Shown here one piece after another: positions 19,657 through 29,517 of a DNA stretch of 64,000 bases. The notes beneath the pieces are model-generated. The model worked only from the letters and a program-made list of their open reading frames with translations. It was not told the DNA's origin and did no database searches. Source of the DNA: Enterobacter sp. CC120223-11 (GTDB lineage Bacteria > Pseudomonadota > Gammaproteobacteria > Enterobacterales > Enterobacteriaceae); contig NZ_OBEF01000002.1 of NCBI RefSeq assembly GCF_900215375.1, forward strand, positions 186,001-250,000, written 5' to 3'. Numbering within the stretch: position 1 is the stretch's first letter; the number at the start of each line of letters is the position of its first letter. Position numbers and translations under genes: made by a program.

Positions 19657-21519
19657 TCAGGCGAGCCAGGCGGTGATTTTTGCTTCGATGCCTGCGGCGT
19701 CGAGACCGATAGCCGCACGCGCTTCTTCCTGTGTGCCTTGTGGAATGAAGAAGTCCGGCAGGCCGAGGTTCAGCACGGGCACCGGTTTGCGGTGTGCCAT
19801 CAGCACTTCGTTCACGCCGCTGCCTGCGCCGCCCATAATGGCGTTCTCTTCCAGCGTCACCAGCACGTCGTGTTGCGCGGCCATCTCCAGAATCAGCGTT
19901 TCATCCAGCGGCTTCACAAAGCGCATATCGACGAGCGTGGCATTGAGGTTGTTCGCCACAATGTCGGCATCTGCCAGCAGGGTGCCGAAGTTCAGAATGG
20001 CGATTTTCTCACCCTGACGCTTAACAATGCCTTTGCCGAGCGGCAATTTTTCCAGCGGTTTCAGCTCAGCACCCGTGCCGCTGCCGCGCGGATAACGCAC
20101 CGCGCTTGGGCCTTCGCTGTGGTGATAGCCGGTAAAGAGCATCTGGCGGCATTCGTTTTCATCGCTTGGGGTCATGATGACCATGTCCGGGATGCAGCGC
20201 AGATAGGAGAGATCGAACGCGCCCTGGTGCGTCTGGCCGTCGGCACCGACGATACCCGCGCGGTCGATAGCAAACAGCACCGGCAGCTTCTGAATGGCAA
20301 CGTCATGGATAACCTGATCGTAGGCGCGTTGCAGGAAGGTGGAATAAATCGCCACCACCGGCTTGTAGCCGCCAATCGCCAGGCCTGCGGCGAAGGTGAC
20401 CGAATGCTGCTCGGCAATTGCCACGTCGAAATACTGGTCAGGGAATTTTTTGGAAAATTCGACCATGCCTGAGCCTTCACGCATCGCAGGCGTGATGGCC
20501 ATCAGCTTGTTGTCTTTTGCTGCCGTCTCACACAGCCAGTCGCCGAAGATTTTCGAATAACCCGGCAGGCCGCCGCTGCTTTTCGGCAGCACGCCGCTGG
20601 TGTGATCGAATTTTGGTACGGCGTGGAAGGTGATCGGGTCTTTTTCCGCAGGCTCATAACCCCGGCCTTTCTTGGTCATGATGTGCAGGAACTGTGGGCC
20701 TTTCAGGTCGCGCATATTCTTCAGCGTGCTGACCAGACCCAGCACATCGTGACCGTCGACCGGGCCGATGTAATTAAAGCCCAGCTCTTCAAACAGCGTG
20801 CCTGGCACAACCATGCCTTTGATGTGCTCTTCGGTACGCTTGAGCAGCTCTTTGATTGGCGGCACGCCGGAGAAGACTTTCTTACCGCCTTCGCGCAGTG
20901 AGGAGTAGAGCTTGCCGGAGAGCAGCTGTGCCAGATGGTTATTCAGCGCGCCGACGTTCTCGGAGATAGACATTTCGTTATCGTTAAGGATAACCAGCAT
21001 GTCTGGCTTGATGTCGCCCGCGTGGTTCATGGCTTCAAACGCCATGCCTGCGGTGATCGCCCCGTCGCCAATCACACAGACGGTGCGGCGCTGTTTGGCT
21101 TCTTTCTCTGCGGCGACGGCAATGCCGATCCCGGCGGAGATGGAGGTCGATGAGTGGCCGACGCTCAGCACGTCATACTCGCTTTCACCGCGCCACGGGA
21201 ACGGATGCAGGCCGCCTTTCTGGCGAATGGTGCCGATACGGTCGCGGCGTCCGGTCAAAATTTTGTGCGGATAAGCCTGATGGCCCACGTCCCAGATAAG
21301 CTTATCGAACGGGGTGTTGTAGACGTAGTGCAGCGCCACGGTGAGTTCCACCGTGCCAAGCCCGGAGGCGAAGTGTCCGCTGGAGCGGCTCACGCTGTCG
21401 AGCAGGTAGCGACGCAGTTCGTCGCAGAGCTTCGGCAGGCTCTCTTTAGGCAACAGACGCAGTTCCTGAGTGGATTCCACCAGCGCCAGCGTCGGGTATT
21501 TGGCAATATCAAAACTCAT
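19657..21519 (-). CDS. dxs: 1-deoxy-D-xylulose-5-phosphate synthase
   Basis: 620 aa, same as E. coli. This thiamine-diphosphate enzyme condenses pyruvate and glyceraldehyde 3-phosphate in the first step of the MEP isoprenoid pathway. Visible are the substrate/TPP His segment GHQAYPHK, the [18 protein letters not shown] motif, and the glutamate of AIAEQHSVT. It starts 20 bases after ispA. Confidence 0.97.
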   Translation of the reverse strand: MSFDIAKYPTLALVESTQELRLLPKESLPKLCDELRRYLLDSVSRSSGHFASGLGTVELTVALHYVYNTPFDKLIWDVGHQAYPHKILTGRRDRIGTIRQKGGLHPFPWRGESEYDVLSVGHSSTSISAGIGIAVAAEKEAKQRRTVCVIGDGAITAGMAFEAMNHAGDIKPDMLVILNDNEMSISENVGALNNHLAQLLSGKLYSSLREGGKKVFSGVPPIKELLKRTEEHIKGMVVPGTLFEELGFNYIGPVDGHDVLGLVSTLKNMRDLKGPQFLHIMTKKGRGYEPAEKDPITFHAVPKFDHTSGVLPKSSGGLPGYSKIFGDWLCETAAKDNKLMAITPAMREGSGMVEFSKKFPDQYFDVAIAEQHSVTFAAGLAIGGYKPVVAIYSTFLQRAYDQVIHDVAIQKLPVLFAIDRAGIVGADGQTHQGAFDLSYLRCIPDMVIMTPSDENECRQMLFTGYHHSEGPSAVRYPRGSGTGAELKPLEKLPLGKGIVKRQGEKIAILNFGTLLADADIVANNLNATLVDMRFVKPLDETLILEMAAQHDVLVTLEENAIMGGAGSGVNEVLMAHRKPVPVLNLGLPDFFIPQGTQEEARAAIGLDAAGIEAKITAWLA

Positions 21520-21539
21520 CGGTAGCTCGTAAGGTATTA

Positions 21540-22439
21540 TTATTTATCGCGCTGAATAATGTAATTCGCTAGCGCTTCCAGTGCCGTGGTGTCCAGAGAC
21601 TGCGCGGCCAGTACCGTTAACGACTGGCGGGCCTCTTCAATGAGATCACGGGCTTTACTTTGGGCTTGCTCAAGTCCCAACAGGGCAGGGTAGGTGCTTT
21701 TGCCTAACTGCTGATCGGCACCCTGGCGTTTGCCAAGGGTCGCAGTATCCCCTACCACATCCAGAATGTCATCCTGCACCTGGAAGGCGAGGCCAATGCA
21801 CTCGGCGTATTTGTCGAGCACCGGCAGGGCCGCCAGGCCTTTTTCACCTGCGCTGAGTGCGCCAAGGCGAACGGCTGAGCGAATCAGCGCCCCGGTTTTA
21901 TGGCGATGAATGCGCTCGAGCGCCTGCAAATCAACCTGCTTGCCTTCGGCTTCCAGATCCAGAGCCTGACCGCCGCACATGCCCGCCACGCCGCTGGCCT
22001 GCGCCAGTTCGGAAACCATCTTCAGACGGAACGCATCGGCCACTTCCGGCATGGGCGCATCACTCAGTATAGAAAAGGCCAGCGTTTGCAGCGCGTCTCC
22101 GGCCAGAATCGCGTTCGCTTCGCCGTATTTAATATGGCAGGTTGGCTGGCCACGGCGCAGATCGTCATCGTCCATCGCCGGTAAATCGTCGTGAATCAGT
22201 GAATAAGCGTGAATGCATTCCACTGCCGCCGCAGGCGCATCCAGCGTGGAGAGGCTGACGTCAAACATGCGGCCCGTGGCGTACACCAAAAATGGACGCA
22301 GACGCTTACCGCCCAAGAGTGCGCCATAGTGCATGGCTTCGACCAGTGGAGTGTTCTGAAAAGGCTGCGGCGCAATAAACTGGCGCAGCGCTTCGTTAGC
22401 CCGCTCTACGCAGGCCTGTAACTGTTGCGGAAAATCCAT
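21540..22439 (-). CDS. ispA: (2E,6E)-farnesyl diphosphate synthase
   Basis: 299 aa, same as E. coli. The first aspartate-rich motif lies in [11 protein letters not shown] (residues 83-93) and the second in [10 protein letters not shown]. It makes farnesyl diphosphate from dimethylallyl and isopentenyl diphosphate for ubiquinone, undecaprenyl phosphate and heme O, the last of these needed by CyoE in this window. The ATG is 3 bases after the xseB stop. Confidence 0.97.
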   Translation of the reverse strand: MDFPQQLQACVERANEALRQFIAPQPFQNTPLVEAMHYGALLGGKRLRPFLVYATGRMFDVSLSTLDAPAAAVECIHAYSLIHDDLPAMDDDDLRRGQPTCHIKYGEANAILAGDALQTLAFSILSDAPMPEVADAFRLKMVSELAQASGVAGMCGGQALDLEAEGKQVDLQALERIHRHKTGALIRSAVRLGALSAGEKGLAALPVLDKYAECIGLAFQVQDDILDVVGDTATLGKRQGADQQLGKSTYPALLGLEQAQSKARDLIEEARQSLTVLAAQSLDTTALEALANYIIQRDK

Positions 22440-22442
22440 CTT

Positions 22443-22685
22443 TTACTCGGCGTCCGGCGTGAAGGGAGTCAGCGGGGCTTCTTCGTTATCGGCCAGCAGG
22501 ATTTGCACACGCTGCTCGGCCTGCTGCAGTTTCACCTGGCCCTGACGCGCCAGCTGCACGCCGCGCTCAAACTCATTCAGCGCATCTTCCAGCGGCAGGT
22601 CGCCATTTTCAAGGCGGGAAACAATCTGCTCAAGTTCAGTCAGTGCACTTTCAAAGGTGGCTGGCGCTTCATTTTTCTTCGGCAT
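22443..22685 (-). CDS. xseB: Exodeoxyribonuclease VII small subunit
   Basis: 80 aa, same as E. coli. A helical hairpin with the conserved [16 protein letters not shown] segment; it binds several-fold to XseA to form the single-strand exonuclease. It is the first gene of the xseB-ispA-dxs operon and is divergent from thiI. Confidence 0.96.
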   Translation of the reverse strand: MPKKNEAPATFESALTELEQIVSRLENGDLPLEDALNEFERGVQLARQGQVKLQQAEQRVQILLADNEEAPLTPFTPDAE

Positions 22686-22882
22686 AGTGAATGTTTGACT
22701 CTGTTGTATCGCGACTTGCCTATGGTAGCGAAGTCCTCGGGCATATGAAATAACGCATAATGGTAACGCGCAGGTTGACCTCGATGGTGGTATACTTCCG
22801 CGCCTGGATGCAGCCGGGAAGTCATGGCTGCTGTATTTTATTCTACAGACCCCATCGGGGTTGCCAACGAACCATTGCCGCC

Positions 22883-24331
22883 ATGAAGTTTATCATTAAA
22901 TTGTTCCCGGAAATCACCATCAAGAGCCAATCTGTGCGCATACGCTTTATAAAGATGCTCACCGGGAACATTCGTAACGTGCTGAAGCACTATGACGAGA
23001 CGCTCGCCGTTGTTCGTCACTGGGATCACATCGAAGTTCGTGCCAAAGATGAAAACCAGCGTCCGGTTATCCGTGATGCGCTGACCCGCATTCCCGGCAT
23101 CCACCACATTCTGGAAGTGGAAGATGTGCCGTTCACTTCCCTGCACGATATTTTCGAGCAGACGCTGCCGCTGTGGCGCGAAAAGCTGGAAGGCAAATCT
23201 TTCTGCGTGCGCGTAAAACGTCGCGGCAAGCATGAGTTTACCTCCATCGAAGTGGAACGTTACGTGGGCGGCGGTCTGAACCAGCACATCGAAACGGCCC
23301 GCGTGAAGCTGACCGACCCGGACGTTACCGTGCATCTGGAGATCGAAAACGATCGCCTGCTGCTGGTGAAAGGCCGCTACGAAGGCATCGGCGGTTTCCC
23401 AATCGGCACCCAGGAAGACGTGCTGTCGCTGATCTCCGGCGGCTTCGACTCCGGCGTTTCCAGCTATATGCTGATTCGTCGCGGCTGTCGCGTGCACTAC
23501 TGCTTCTTCAACCTCGGCGGCGCGGCGCACGAAATCGGCGTTCGTCAGGTGGCACACTACCTGTGGAACCGCTATGGCAGTTCCCACAAAGTGCGTTTCG
23601 TGGCGATCAACTTCGAGCCTGTTGTCGGCGAAATTCTTGAGAAAGTCGACGACGGCCAGATGGGCGTAGTACTGAAACGTATGATGATGCGCGCCGCTTC
23701 TCAGGTGGCAGAGCGCTACGGCGTGCAGGCGCTGGTTACCGGCGAAGCGCTGGGCCAGGTGTCCAGCCAGACGCTGACCAACCTGCGTCTGATCGACAAC
23801 GTCTCCGACACGCTGATCCTGCGCCCGCTGATTTCTCACGATAAAGAGCACATCATCGACCTGGCGCGTGAAATCGGTACCGAAGATTTCGCCCGCACCA
23901 TGCCGGAATACTGCGGCGTGATTTCGAAGAGCCCGACCGTGAAAGCGGTGAAGGCGAAGATTGAAGCCGAAGAGCAGAACTTCGATTTCGCGATCCTCGA
24001 CAAAGTCGTGGCGGAAGCGAGCAACGTTGATATTCGTACAATCGCCGAGCGGACCAGCGAAGAAGTGGTGGAAGTGGAAACCGTCAGCGGTTTTGGCGCC
24101 AACGACGTGATCCTCGACATTCGCTCCATCGACGAGCAGGACGAGAAGCCGCTGAAGGTGGAAGGTGTGGAAATCGCTTCGCTGCCGTTCTACAAGCTGA
24201 GCACCAAGTTTGGCGATCTGGATCAGAGCAAAACGTACCTGCTGTGGTGCGAGCGTGGCGTGATGAGTCGCCTGCAGGCGCTGTACCTGCGCGAGCAGGG
24301 CTTTGCGAACGTGAAGGTTTATCGTCCGTAG
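22883..24331 (+). CDS. thiI: tRNA 4-thiouridine synthase / thiamine sulfurtransferase ThiI
   Basis: 482 aa, the E. coli length, from the ATG that opens [10 protein letters not shown]; the open frame extends upstream without conservation. It has a THUMP domain (about 60-165), a PP-loop ATPase ([10 protein letters not shown]) and a C-terminal rhodanese domain with the sulfur-carrying cysteine in YLLWCERG. It makes s4U8 in tRNA and supplies sulfur for the thiazole of thiamine. Confidence 0.97.
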   Translation: MKFIIKLFPEITIKSQSVRIRFIKMLTGNIRNVLKHYDETLAVVRHWDHIEVRAKDENQRPVIRDALTRIPGIHHILEVEDVPFTSLHDIFEQTLPLWREKLEGKSFCVRVKRRGKHEFTSIEVERYVGGGLNQHIETARVKLTDPDVTVHLEIENDRLLLVKGRYEGIGGFPIGTQEDVLSLISGGFDSGVSSYMLIRRGCRVHYCFFNLGGAAHEIGVRQVAHYLWNRYGSSHKVRFVAINFEPVVGEILEKVDDGQMGVVLKRMMMRAASQVAERYGVQALVTGEALGQVSSQTLTNLRLIDNVSDTLILRPLISHDKEHIIDLAREIGTEDFARTMPEYCGVISKSPTVKAVKAKIEAEEQNFDFAILDKVVAEASNVDIRTIAERTSEEVVEVETVSGFGANDVILDIRSIDEQDEKPLKVEGVEIASLPFYKLSTKFGDLDQSKTYLLWCERGVMSRLQALYLREQGFANVKVYRP

Positions 24332-24343
24332 CAAACTGAGCTG

Positions 24344-24420
24344 ACCCTCTCCCTCAAGGGAGAGGGATTGTCCGGAGTAGGTTGCCCCTCTCTCCCAGTG
24401 CGAGAGGGTTGGGGTGAGGG
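24344..24420 (+). repeat. REP-like inverted repeat (GGTGAGGG family)
   Basis: ACCCTCTCCCTCAAGGGAGAGGG at the left and CGAGAGGGTTGGGGTGAGGG at the right; same family as 2568-2662 and 18413-18622. It lies between thiI and the inserted sugar locus. Confidence 0.75.
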
Positions 24421-24446
24421 CATCAGACCGCACCTTATTTCAAATT

Positions 24447-24494
24447 GCCCGGCGGCACTTTGCAGGCCGGGTAAGCGCCGCGCCACCCGGCAAC
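24447..24494 (+). repeat. REP palindrome
   Basis: GCCCGGCGGCACTTTGCAGG followed by an inverted GCCGGGTAAGCG...CCACCCGGCAA arm, a classic REP shape, just before the GntR gene. Confidence 0.75.
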
Positions 24495-24507
24495 GTTTGA
24501 GGCCGTC

Positions 24508-25242
24508 ATGCAAAAAATCCACAAATACGTCGAAATCAAAGAGCGCCTCAAAGGCGATATTCTTAATCAGACCTATAAAAAGGGTGAAAGCATTCCCTCT
24601 GAGCGCGAGCTTGCTGGCGTTTACGGTGTGACCCGCGTGACGGTGCAGAAGGCTATCGACATCCTCGTTCAGGAAGGCTTCATCGAGCGCATTCACGGCA
24701 AAGGAATGTTCGTGCTGAAAAACAGCGCCACCAATGTTTATCTCCTGAACAACGAAACGTCCGACAGCATTCTTGGTTTCTCCCGCGAATTTCAGGGGCG
24801 TGTGAAGGTCAGCAGCCAGCTGATAACACAGACGATAATTCAGGCCGATGCCACGCTTGCCCAACATCTCGAAATTAACGCGGGTGATAACGTCTGGTTT
24901 ATTCGGCGTATCCGCCTGCTCGACGGCAATCCGGTGCTGGTGGAAGACAGTAATGTTCCTCAACGGATTGTTGAAACCATTCCTGAAGCCATCCTGAAGG
25001 AAGGCTCGCTGTACGGCTATATAGAAGAGTACACCGGCAAGAAAATTAAAGACGCCGACTCAATTATTGAGGCTGCGCTATTCGACGATGAGTTTGCAGC
25101 GTTGCTGAGTATTGCCTGCGGGCAGCCGATGCTGAAAATTACCGAAGTGACGCGTCTTGCGGATAAAACGGCGTTTAACTACTCCATCAGCTACAACCGC
25201 GCCGACATTTTCCGGGTGAAAAACCTGCGTATCGAACGCTAG
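24508..25242 (+). CDS. GntR/HutC-family regulator with UTRA domain
   Basis: 244 aa. The N-terminal winged helix (about 1-72, with IPSERELAGVYGVTRVTVQKA) precedes a UTRA effector domain (about 95-235). Relatives (NagR, FrlR, PhnF and others) sense phosphorylated sugars or similar ligands. It is convergent with the deaminase/GH4/PTS operon, and a near-perfect palindrome of the GntR/HutC type lies in that operon's promoter at 28641-28658, so it is inferred to be the local repressor. E. coli has no gene here. Confidence 0.92.
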   Translation: MQKIHKYVEIKERLKGDILNQTYKKGESIPSERELAGVYGVTRVTVQKAIDILVQEGFIERIHGKGMFVLKNSATNVYLLNNETSDSILGFSREFQGRVKVSSQLITQTIIQADATLAQHLEINAGDNVWFIRRIRLLDGNPVLVEDSNVPQRIVETIPEAILKEGSLYGYIEEYTGKKIKDADSIIEAALFDDEFAALLSIACGQPMLKITEVTRLADKTAFNYSISYNRADIFRVKNLRIER

Positions 25243-25271
25243 CAGGCACCGAAGCGCCTGCCTGTCTGGCC

Positions 25272-25994
25272 CTACAGCGCGCTTGCCGCGGCTTTATCCA
25301 CAAACAAATTCGCCTGCGGCACGGTTTTCACCAGCGTTGAGGGGATCTCCACGCTTGTCGGGTGATTCACCGTTTGCGCGACAATCGCCGCTTTCTTCTC
25401 TCCGCTCGCCATCAGCACAATCTTTTTCGATGCCAGAATGGTCTTCAGACCGAGCGAAATGCCCTGTTTCACTTCACGCGGCGTACCGAAATACTTTACC
25501 GAAACCGTCTGCGTGACCGGATCGAGGTCGATCACATGGCAGGTGTTTTCCAACGACGCACCGGGTTCGTTAAAGCCGATATGACCGTTCATGCCAATGC
25601 CCAGCACGATGCAATCGATGGGGCCGTGCTTTTCAATGTAGCCGTCGACCCGTTTGCATTCGGCCTGCGGATCGTGAGTCAGCCCGTCAAAGAAGCAGAT
25701 TTGTTCCTCGCGCAGCGTCAGCTTATCGAAGAAATGGTGCCAGACCATTTCCCGGCAGCTGCCTTTGTCGGCCAGGCCCAGGCCCAGCCACTCGTCCAGA
25801 CCCAGAAACTGCGTGCGGGAGAAATCAACGCGGCCCTGGTTTTGCGCTTCAACCAGCGCGGCAAACACGCCGAGCGGCGTATCGCCACCTGCGATGCAAA
25901 TCAGCGCGTCTGGCTTAGCCTTCACGCAATCAATCACGTTTTGTGCGACAGCCTTTGAAAGCTCTGCGTAGCCAGAAGAGATAGAAGTTTTCAT
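25272..25994 (-). CDS. Glucosamine-6-phosphate deaminase-like protein
   Basis: 240 aa, of the NagB/6-phosphogluconolactonase fold. The active-site segments AGGDTPLGVF, LGLDEWLGL (catalytic Asp) and MNGHIGFNEPG (catalytic His and Glu) are present. The Asp before Gly-His in E. coli NagB is Asn here, as in some Gram-positive NagB proteins. The expected reaction is glucosamine 6-phosphate to fructose 6-phosphate plus ammonia. It lies 9 bases after the GH4 gene, the last gene of the PTS-GH4-deaminase operon, and is shorter than E. coli NagB (266 aa), so the allosteric C-terminus may be missing. Confidence 0.88.
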   Translation of the reverse strand: MKTSISSGYAELSKAVAQNVIDCVKAKPDALICIAGGDTPLGVFAALVEAQNQGRVDFSRTQFLGLDEWLGLGLADKGSCREMVWHHFFDKLTLREEQICFFDGLTHDPQAECKRVDGYIEKHGPIDCIVLGIGMNGHIGFNEPGASLENTCHVIDLDPVTQTVSVKYFGTPREVKQGISLGLKTILASKKIVLMASGEKKAAIVAQTVNHPTSVEIPSTLVKTVPQANLFVDKAAASAL

Positions 25995-26003
25995 CGCTGC
26001 TCC

Positions 26004-27320
26004 TTAGCGTTTGCCCTGATACTGCGGTAAATAACGCTGGTTCACTTCCAGATACTCATCGAGGATCTGTTCAGCAAGGTTGGCCGACGGCACCAGCGGG
26101 TTGATGGTCAGCGCCATCAGCGCCGTGTTGTAATCGCCGGTGATGGCCGCCTCGACGGCAAGCTCCTCATAGGCTTTCACGCTCTGAATCAGGCCGCGAA
26201 TTTTAACCGGCAGGCGACCATAGGCCAGCGGATGCGCGCCCTGTTTGTCGATCATCGCGTTGGTTTCCAGCGTGACGTGATCGGGAAGATCCGGGGTTGC
26301 GCCGTTGTTCACGGTGTTCACCACGTGGATCTCTTTCTTGTCGTTGTAAATCGAGCTGATGATTGAGCAGGCGGTGTCGGAATACCAGGCCCCGCCGCGC
26401 TTTTCCAGTTCTTTCGGCTTATGGGAAAGGTGCGGATCCTGATACAGCTCAAACAGGCGATGCTCAATCTCGCGGGTTTGCTCGCCGCGCGTGCCTTTGC
26501 TGGTGGCATCTTTCTGCGCAGCTTCGACCATTTCGCGGGTCAGGAAGAAATACTTCAGATAGGAGATCGGGTACATATGCAGCGCTTTGGCAAAGCGTGA
26601 GGAGAAACCGATATCCGGGATGTTTTTCAGCGAGTTACTCGCGCTGCCCTGCGCCAGTTTTGCCATAAAATCATCGGTGTAATCCTCGCCTTTAATGGCG
26701 ATCCGATCGGCAAAGATCAGGTGGTTGAGCCCCATGATGCGGGCATAGACGTCCTTCTTTTCTACCTCATAGGCTTTGGCGATATCCATCAGCATGCTGT
26801 TAGCGCCGCTGCAAATGCCGATGCTTTTGATTTTTGAGTGGCGAGTGATGGCCTCGGTCACGATTCCCGCCGGGTTGGTGAAGTTAATCAGCCATGCGTC
26901 GGGACAGTATTTTTCCATGTCGCGACAGATATCCATCAGCACCGGAATGGTGCGCTGGGCCTTCATAAAGCCGCCAGGGCCGGTGGTTTCCTGCCCGAGT
27001 ACGCCGTACTTCAGAGGGATTTTTTCGTCATTAATGCGCGCGTCCAGGAAACCGACGCGCAGCTGCGTGGTGACGAAATCGGCATCTTTCAGCGCCTCTT
27101 CGCGATCGAGCGTCAGGTGAATGTTCATCGGGATCCCGGCCTCCCGAACCATGCGCTGCGCCAGCTTGCCGACGATCTCCAGCTTCTCTTTGCCTTCCTC
27201 AATGTCCAGCAGGTAATAGTCGGTAACCGGCAGTTCATCATAGCGTTTGATAAAGCCGTCGATCAGTTCCGGGGTGTAGCTTGAGCCGCCGCCGATGGTG
27301 ACAATTTTGAGCTTTTTCAT
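26004..27320 (-). CDS. Glycoside hydrolase family 4 6-phospho-beta-glucosidase
   Basis: 438 aa. It has a Rossmann GGGSSYTPE at residues 10-18 for NAD+, NFTNP at 146-150, and the Mn2+-binding Cys170 (GICSG) and His200 (LNHL). GH4 enzymes cleave phosphorylated disaccharides by an oxidation-elimination mechanism using NAD+ and Mn2+. LicH- and CelF/ChbF-type sequences are the closest I recall. Cytoplasmic. It lies between the IIC and deaminase genes; in this setting it would split a PTS-imported 6-phospho-disaccharide. Confidence 0.93.
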   Translation of the reverse strand: MKKLKIVTIGGGSSYTPELIDGFIKRYDELPVTDYYLLDIEEGKEKLEIVGKLAQRMVREAGIPMNIHLTLDREEALKDADFVTTQLRVGFLDARINDEKIPLKYGVLGQETTGPGGFMKAQRTIPVLMDICRDMEKYCPDAWLINFTNPAGIVTEAITRHSKIKSIGICSGANSMLMDIAKAYEVEKKDVYARIMGLNHLIFADRIAIKGEDYTDDFMAKLAQGSASNSLKNIPDIGFSSRFAKALHMYPISYLKYFFLTREMVEAAQKDATSKGTRGEQTREIEHRLFELYQDPHLSHKPKELEKRGGAWYSDTACSIISSIYNDKKEIHVVNTVNNGATPDLPDHVTLETNAMIDKQGAHPLAYGRLPVKIRGLIQSVKAYEELAVEAAITGDYNTALMALTINPLVPSANLAEQILDEYLEVNQRYLPQYQGKR

Positions 27321-27332
27321 CAGATGTCCTTT

Positions 27333-28601
27333 TTACAATGCAGAGTCAGTTTTCAGTTCAGAATCTTTCGCGTGCTGTTCTTCAAGGTGCTCGCGCTGCA
27401 ATTGCTGGCGCTCAAGCAGCCTGAAGAACGGGAAGTAGATAGCCACCGAAATCACGATGGTGCAGACGGACCAGATCACCGCCGGAATATTGCCGCCGGT
27501 CACGAACCAGGCCGCAAGAATAGGGGGCATTGTCCAGGGAATTTGCAGCACCGGGCGGCCGATGATGTCGAAATACATCAGGCTGTAGGTGGAGATGCAT
27601 AACAGCATCGGCGTCAGGGTGAAGGGGATCATCAGCAGCGGGTTGAAGACAATTGGCGTGCCGAAAATCACCGGTTCGTTGATGCAAAATACGGCGGAAG
27701 GCAGCGACAGTTTGCCGACAGATTTATACATTTTGCTGCGTGAACGGAGCATCGCCAGCACCAGGCCAAGCGTGGCACCCGTCCCGCCGATGCACATAAA
27801 GACGATATAGAACCCATCGGCGGTAATGTGCGGAATGGGCTGGTGATTCAGATAAGCCTGCGTATTCTCGGCGATGTACTTCAGGAAGATGGGGCTGGTA
27901 ATGCCAGAGAGGACGTTGTCGCCGTGGATGCCACAGCACCAGAGCAGCGAAATCATGAAGATTAACACCAGCATGCCTGGCAGCGAGCCCAGACCGCTTA
28001 CCAGAGGGCTTAAAATTTCAGTGAAAAACGCATTGATATCAAAGCCCAACATCACTCTGACAAACCACACCAGCGTAATCGTCACCGCCGCCGGGATCAG
28101 GCTTGCAAAAGACTGCGCCACCGCGGGCGGCACGCCTTCCGGGAGCTTTATCGTTATCTCATGGCTGATGAACCATCGGATGATATGTACCGTGACGATC
28201 GCCAGAATAATGGCGGAGAACAGACCCGCGGCGCCCAGGTTGTCGACGTTCAGCTGATATTTATCGTTCAGTTGCGCCAGCAGGAAGACCACAAGCGTAA
28301 CGGCTGTGCAGGTGATGGCGTTGAGTTTGTATTCTTTTGCCAGGTTATAGCTGATCCCCACGGCAGAAATCAGGCCAATTGCGCCGAAGGTGACGGCAAC
28401 CGGGGCGCTGATTTTATCACTCCACGGACCAAGCCATTCGCTCCAGCCGGGAATGGGTAAATTTGCGATGATCAAAAACAGACTGCCGGTGATGGTGAAT
28501 GGAAGCGTCAGGGCAATCCCGTTTCGCACGGCCACCAGGATTTTGTTTTCGCCGATCCGGATCAGGACAGGCACAACCTTGCTCTCAATAAATGTGACCA
28601 C
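27333..28601 (-). CDS. PTS IIC component, lactose/cellobiose family
   Basis: 422 aa, GTG start after AGAGGAG. It is a polytopic membrane permease with about ten helices and the sugar-binding motif I-N-E-P-V-I-F-G-T-P of the CelB/LicC/ChbC family. It would move a beta-disaccharide across the inner membrane during phosphorylation. No IIA or IIB gene accompanies it in this locus, so it must borrow them from another PTS. It is the first gene of the operon and lies 12 bases before the GH4 gene. Confidence 0.93.
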   Translation of the reverse strand: MVTFIESKVVPVLIRIGENKILVAVRNGIALTLPFTITGSLFLIIANLPIPGWSEWLGPWSDKISAPVAVTFGAIGLISAVGISYNLAKEYKLNAITCTAVTLVVFLLAQLNDKYQLNVDNLGAAGLFSAIILAIVTVHIIRWFISHEITIKLPEGVPPAVAQSFASLIPAAVTITLVWFVRVMLGFDINAFFTEILSPLVSGLGSLPGMLVLIFMISLLWCCGIHGDNVLSGITSPIFLKYIAENTQAYLNHQPIPHITADGFYIVFMCIGGTGATLGLVLAMLRSRSKMYKSVGKLSLPSAVFCINEPVIFGTPIVFNPLLMIPFTLTPMLLCISTYSLMYFDIIGRPVLQIPWTMPPILAAWFVTGGNIPAVIWSVCTIVISVAIYFPFFRLLERQQLQREHLEEQHAKDSELKTDSAL

Positions 28602-28923
28602 GGGTGACTCCTCTTAAGAGGTATTATTCAGGGTACGGTTAACTGGTATAGTCCAGTTGATTTGGAGTTTTCCATGCTTGCTGGGGAGTGTCAATGGCAG
28701 GAGGGAGTGGCTGAATTTTGTGTAACCAAATGAACTACAATAAGTTTTACTGCTAAGTGCGGTATTTTCTGCCCGCCAGAGGATGAGGGAAATGTGAGAA
28801 GTGTGAGCTTTAACACGTAACTGTTGAGGCTGTCAGGGCATGTCTGGCCGTGCTTTGCGTGCCCGACATCGGGGGCGGGGAAGGCCGGGGCAGAGGTAAT
28901 CCGTCACCCGGCACAGGCCTGAA
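28602..28923. other. Intergenic region between the PTS IIC gene and yajL
   Basis: 322 bases. Holds the PTS operon promoter and operator (28641-28658). The remainder (about 28665-28920) has no open frame with a ribosome site, no clear terminator and only a GC-rich stretch near 28850-28910; I see no gene. Confidence 0.6.
28641..28658 (-). promoter_or_regulatory. Candidate GntR/HutC operator of the PTS operon
   Basis: AACTGG and CCAGTT flank TATAGT, a perfect 6-bp inverted repeat that extends to 8 bp with one mismatch. The core TGGTATAG.CCA resembles the operators of HutC-subfamily regulators such as NagR. On the minus strand TATACC inside the palindrome lies 18 bp from a TGGAAA, a possible -10/-35 pair, so the regulator would block the promoter directly. 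Confidence 0.6.
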
Positions 28924-29517
28924 TTACTCTGAATAGTGGTTGTATATTCCGGCGGGCAAGACCAGCTGCGAGGCGACCTCGTAAGCCTTTTTCTGTCCAA
29001 CCAGCAGGTCGATAAGCTTTAAGCCGAAATCAATGCTGGTGCCAGGACCCTGGCTGGTCAGCAGATTAACGCGCGGGTCCCAGACCACGCGCTTATCCTG
29101 CCACTGGTCTTGCGGAATGGTCTCTTTCAGCGCGGGGAAACCGGTCATGTTGCCGAGCGGGAAGATATCGTGCGGCACCAGCACCGTGCCTGCGGCGGCG
29201 CAAATGGTGGCGACGATGCGCCCTGAGCGGTGAAACTGCTTCACCGTTTCCACCAGCAGCGGACTGTCGCGGAAGCATTCTGCGCCCTTCAGCCCACCGG
29301 GCAGTACGATGGCGTCAAACTCGCCGTCGGCCACATGCACCAGCGGCGCATCGGCCATAATCTTCACGCCGCGTGAGCAGGTGATGACCCGATCGCCATC
29401 GCTGGCGACGCTGGCAGTGGTGACGTTAATCCCGCCGCGAACCAGCAGGTCGATGGTGGTCACCGCTTCCATCTCCTCACTCCCAGGGGCGAGACAAACC
29501 AGCGCTGATGCGCTCAT
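28924..29517 (-). CDS. yajL: Protein YajL (DJ-1/PfpI superfamily)
   Basis: 197 aa (E. coli 196). The nucleophile-elbow cysteine is Cys106 in ATICAAAG, with Glu15 in the conserved PGSEE segment. E. coli YajL (formerly ThiJ) is a chaperone in oxidative stress and has been reported to act on glyoxal adducts. Its start overlaps the end of panE by 41 bases, implying translational coupling. Confidence 0.96.
   Translation of the reverse strand: MSASALVCLAPGSEEMEAVTTIDLLVRGGINVTTASVASDGDRVITCSRGVKIMADAPLVHVADGEFDAIVLPGGLKGAECFRDSPLLVETVKQFHRSGRIVATICAAAGTVLVPHDIFPLGNMTGFPALKETIPQDQWQDKRVVWDPRVNLLTSQGPGTSIDFGLKLIDLLVGQKKAYEVASQLVLPAGIYNHYSE

Noticed and set aside
22838-24433. A 531-codon open frame on the minus strand opposite thiI
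   Set aside because: It is a shadow of high-GC third-position bias opposite a certain gene. Its translation is rich in His, Gln and Val with no domain, and it has no promoter or ribosome site.
25272-25994. Loss of a catalytic Asp in the NagB-like protein
   Set aside because: The Asn in MNGHIGFNEP is also found in Gram-positive NagB proteins as I recall, so it is not evidence of inactivation.
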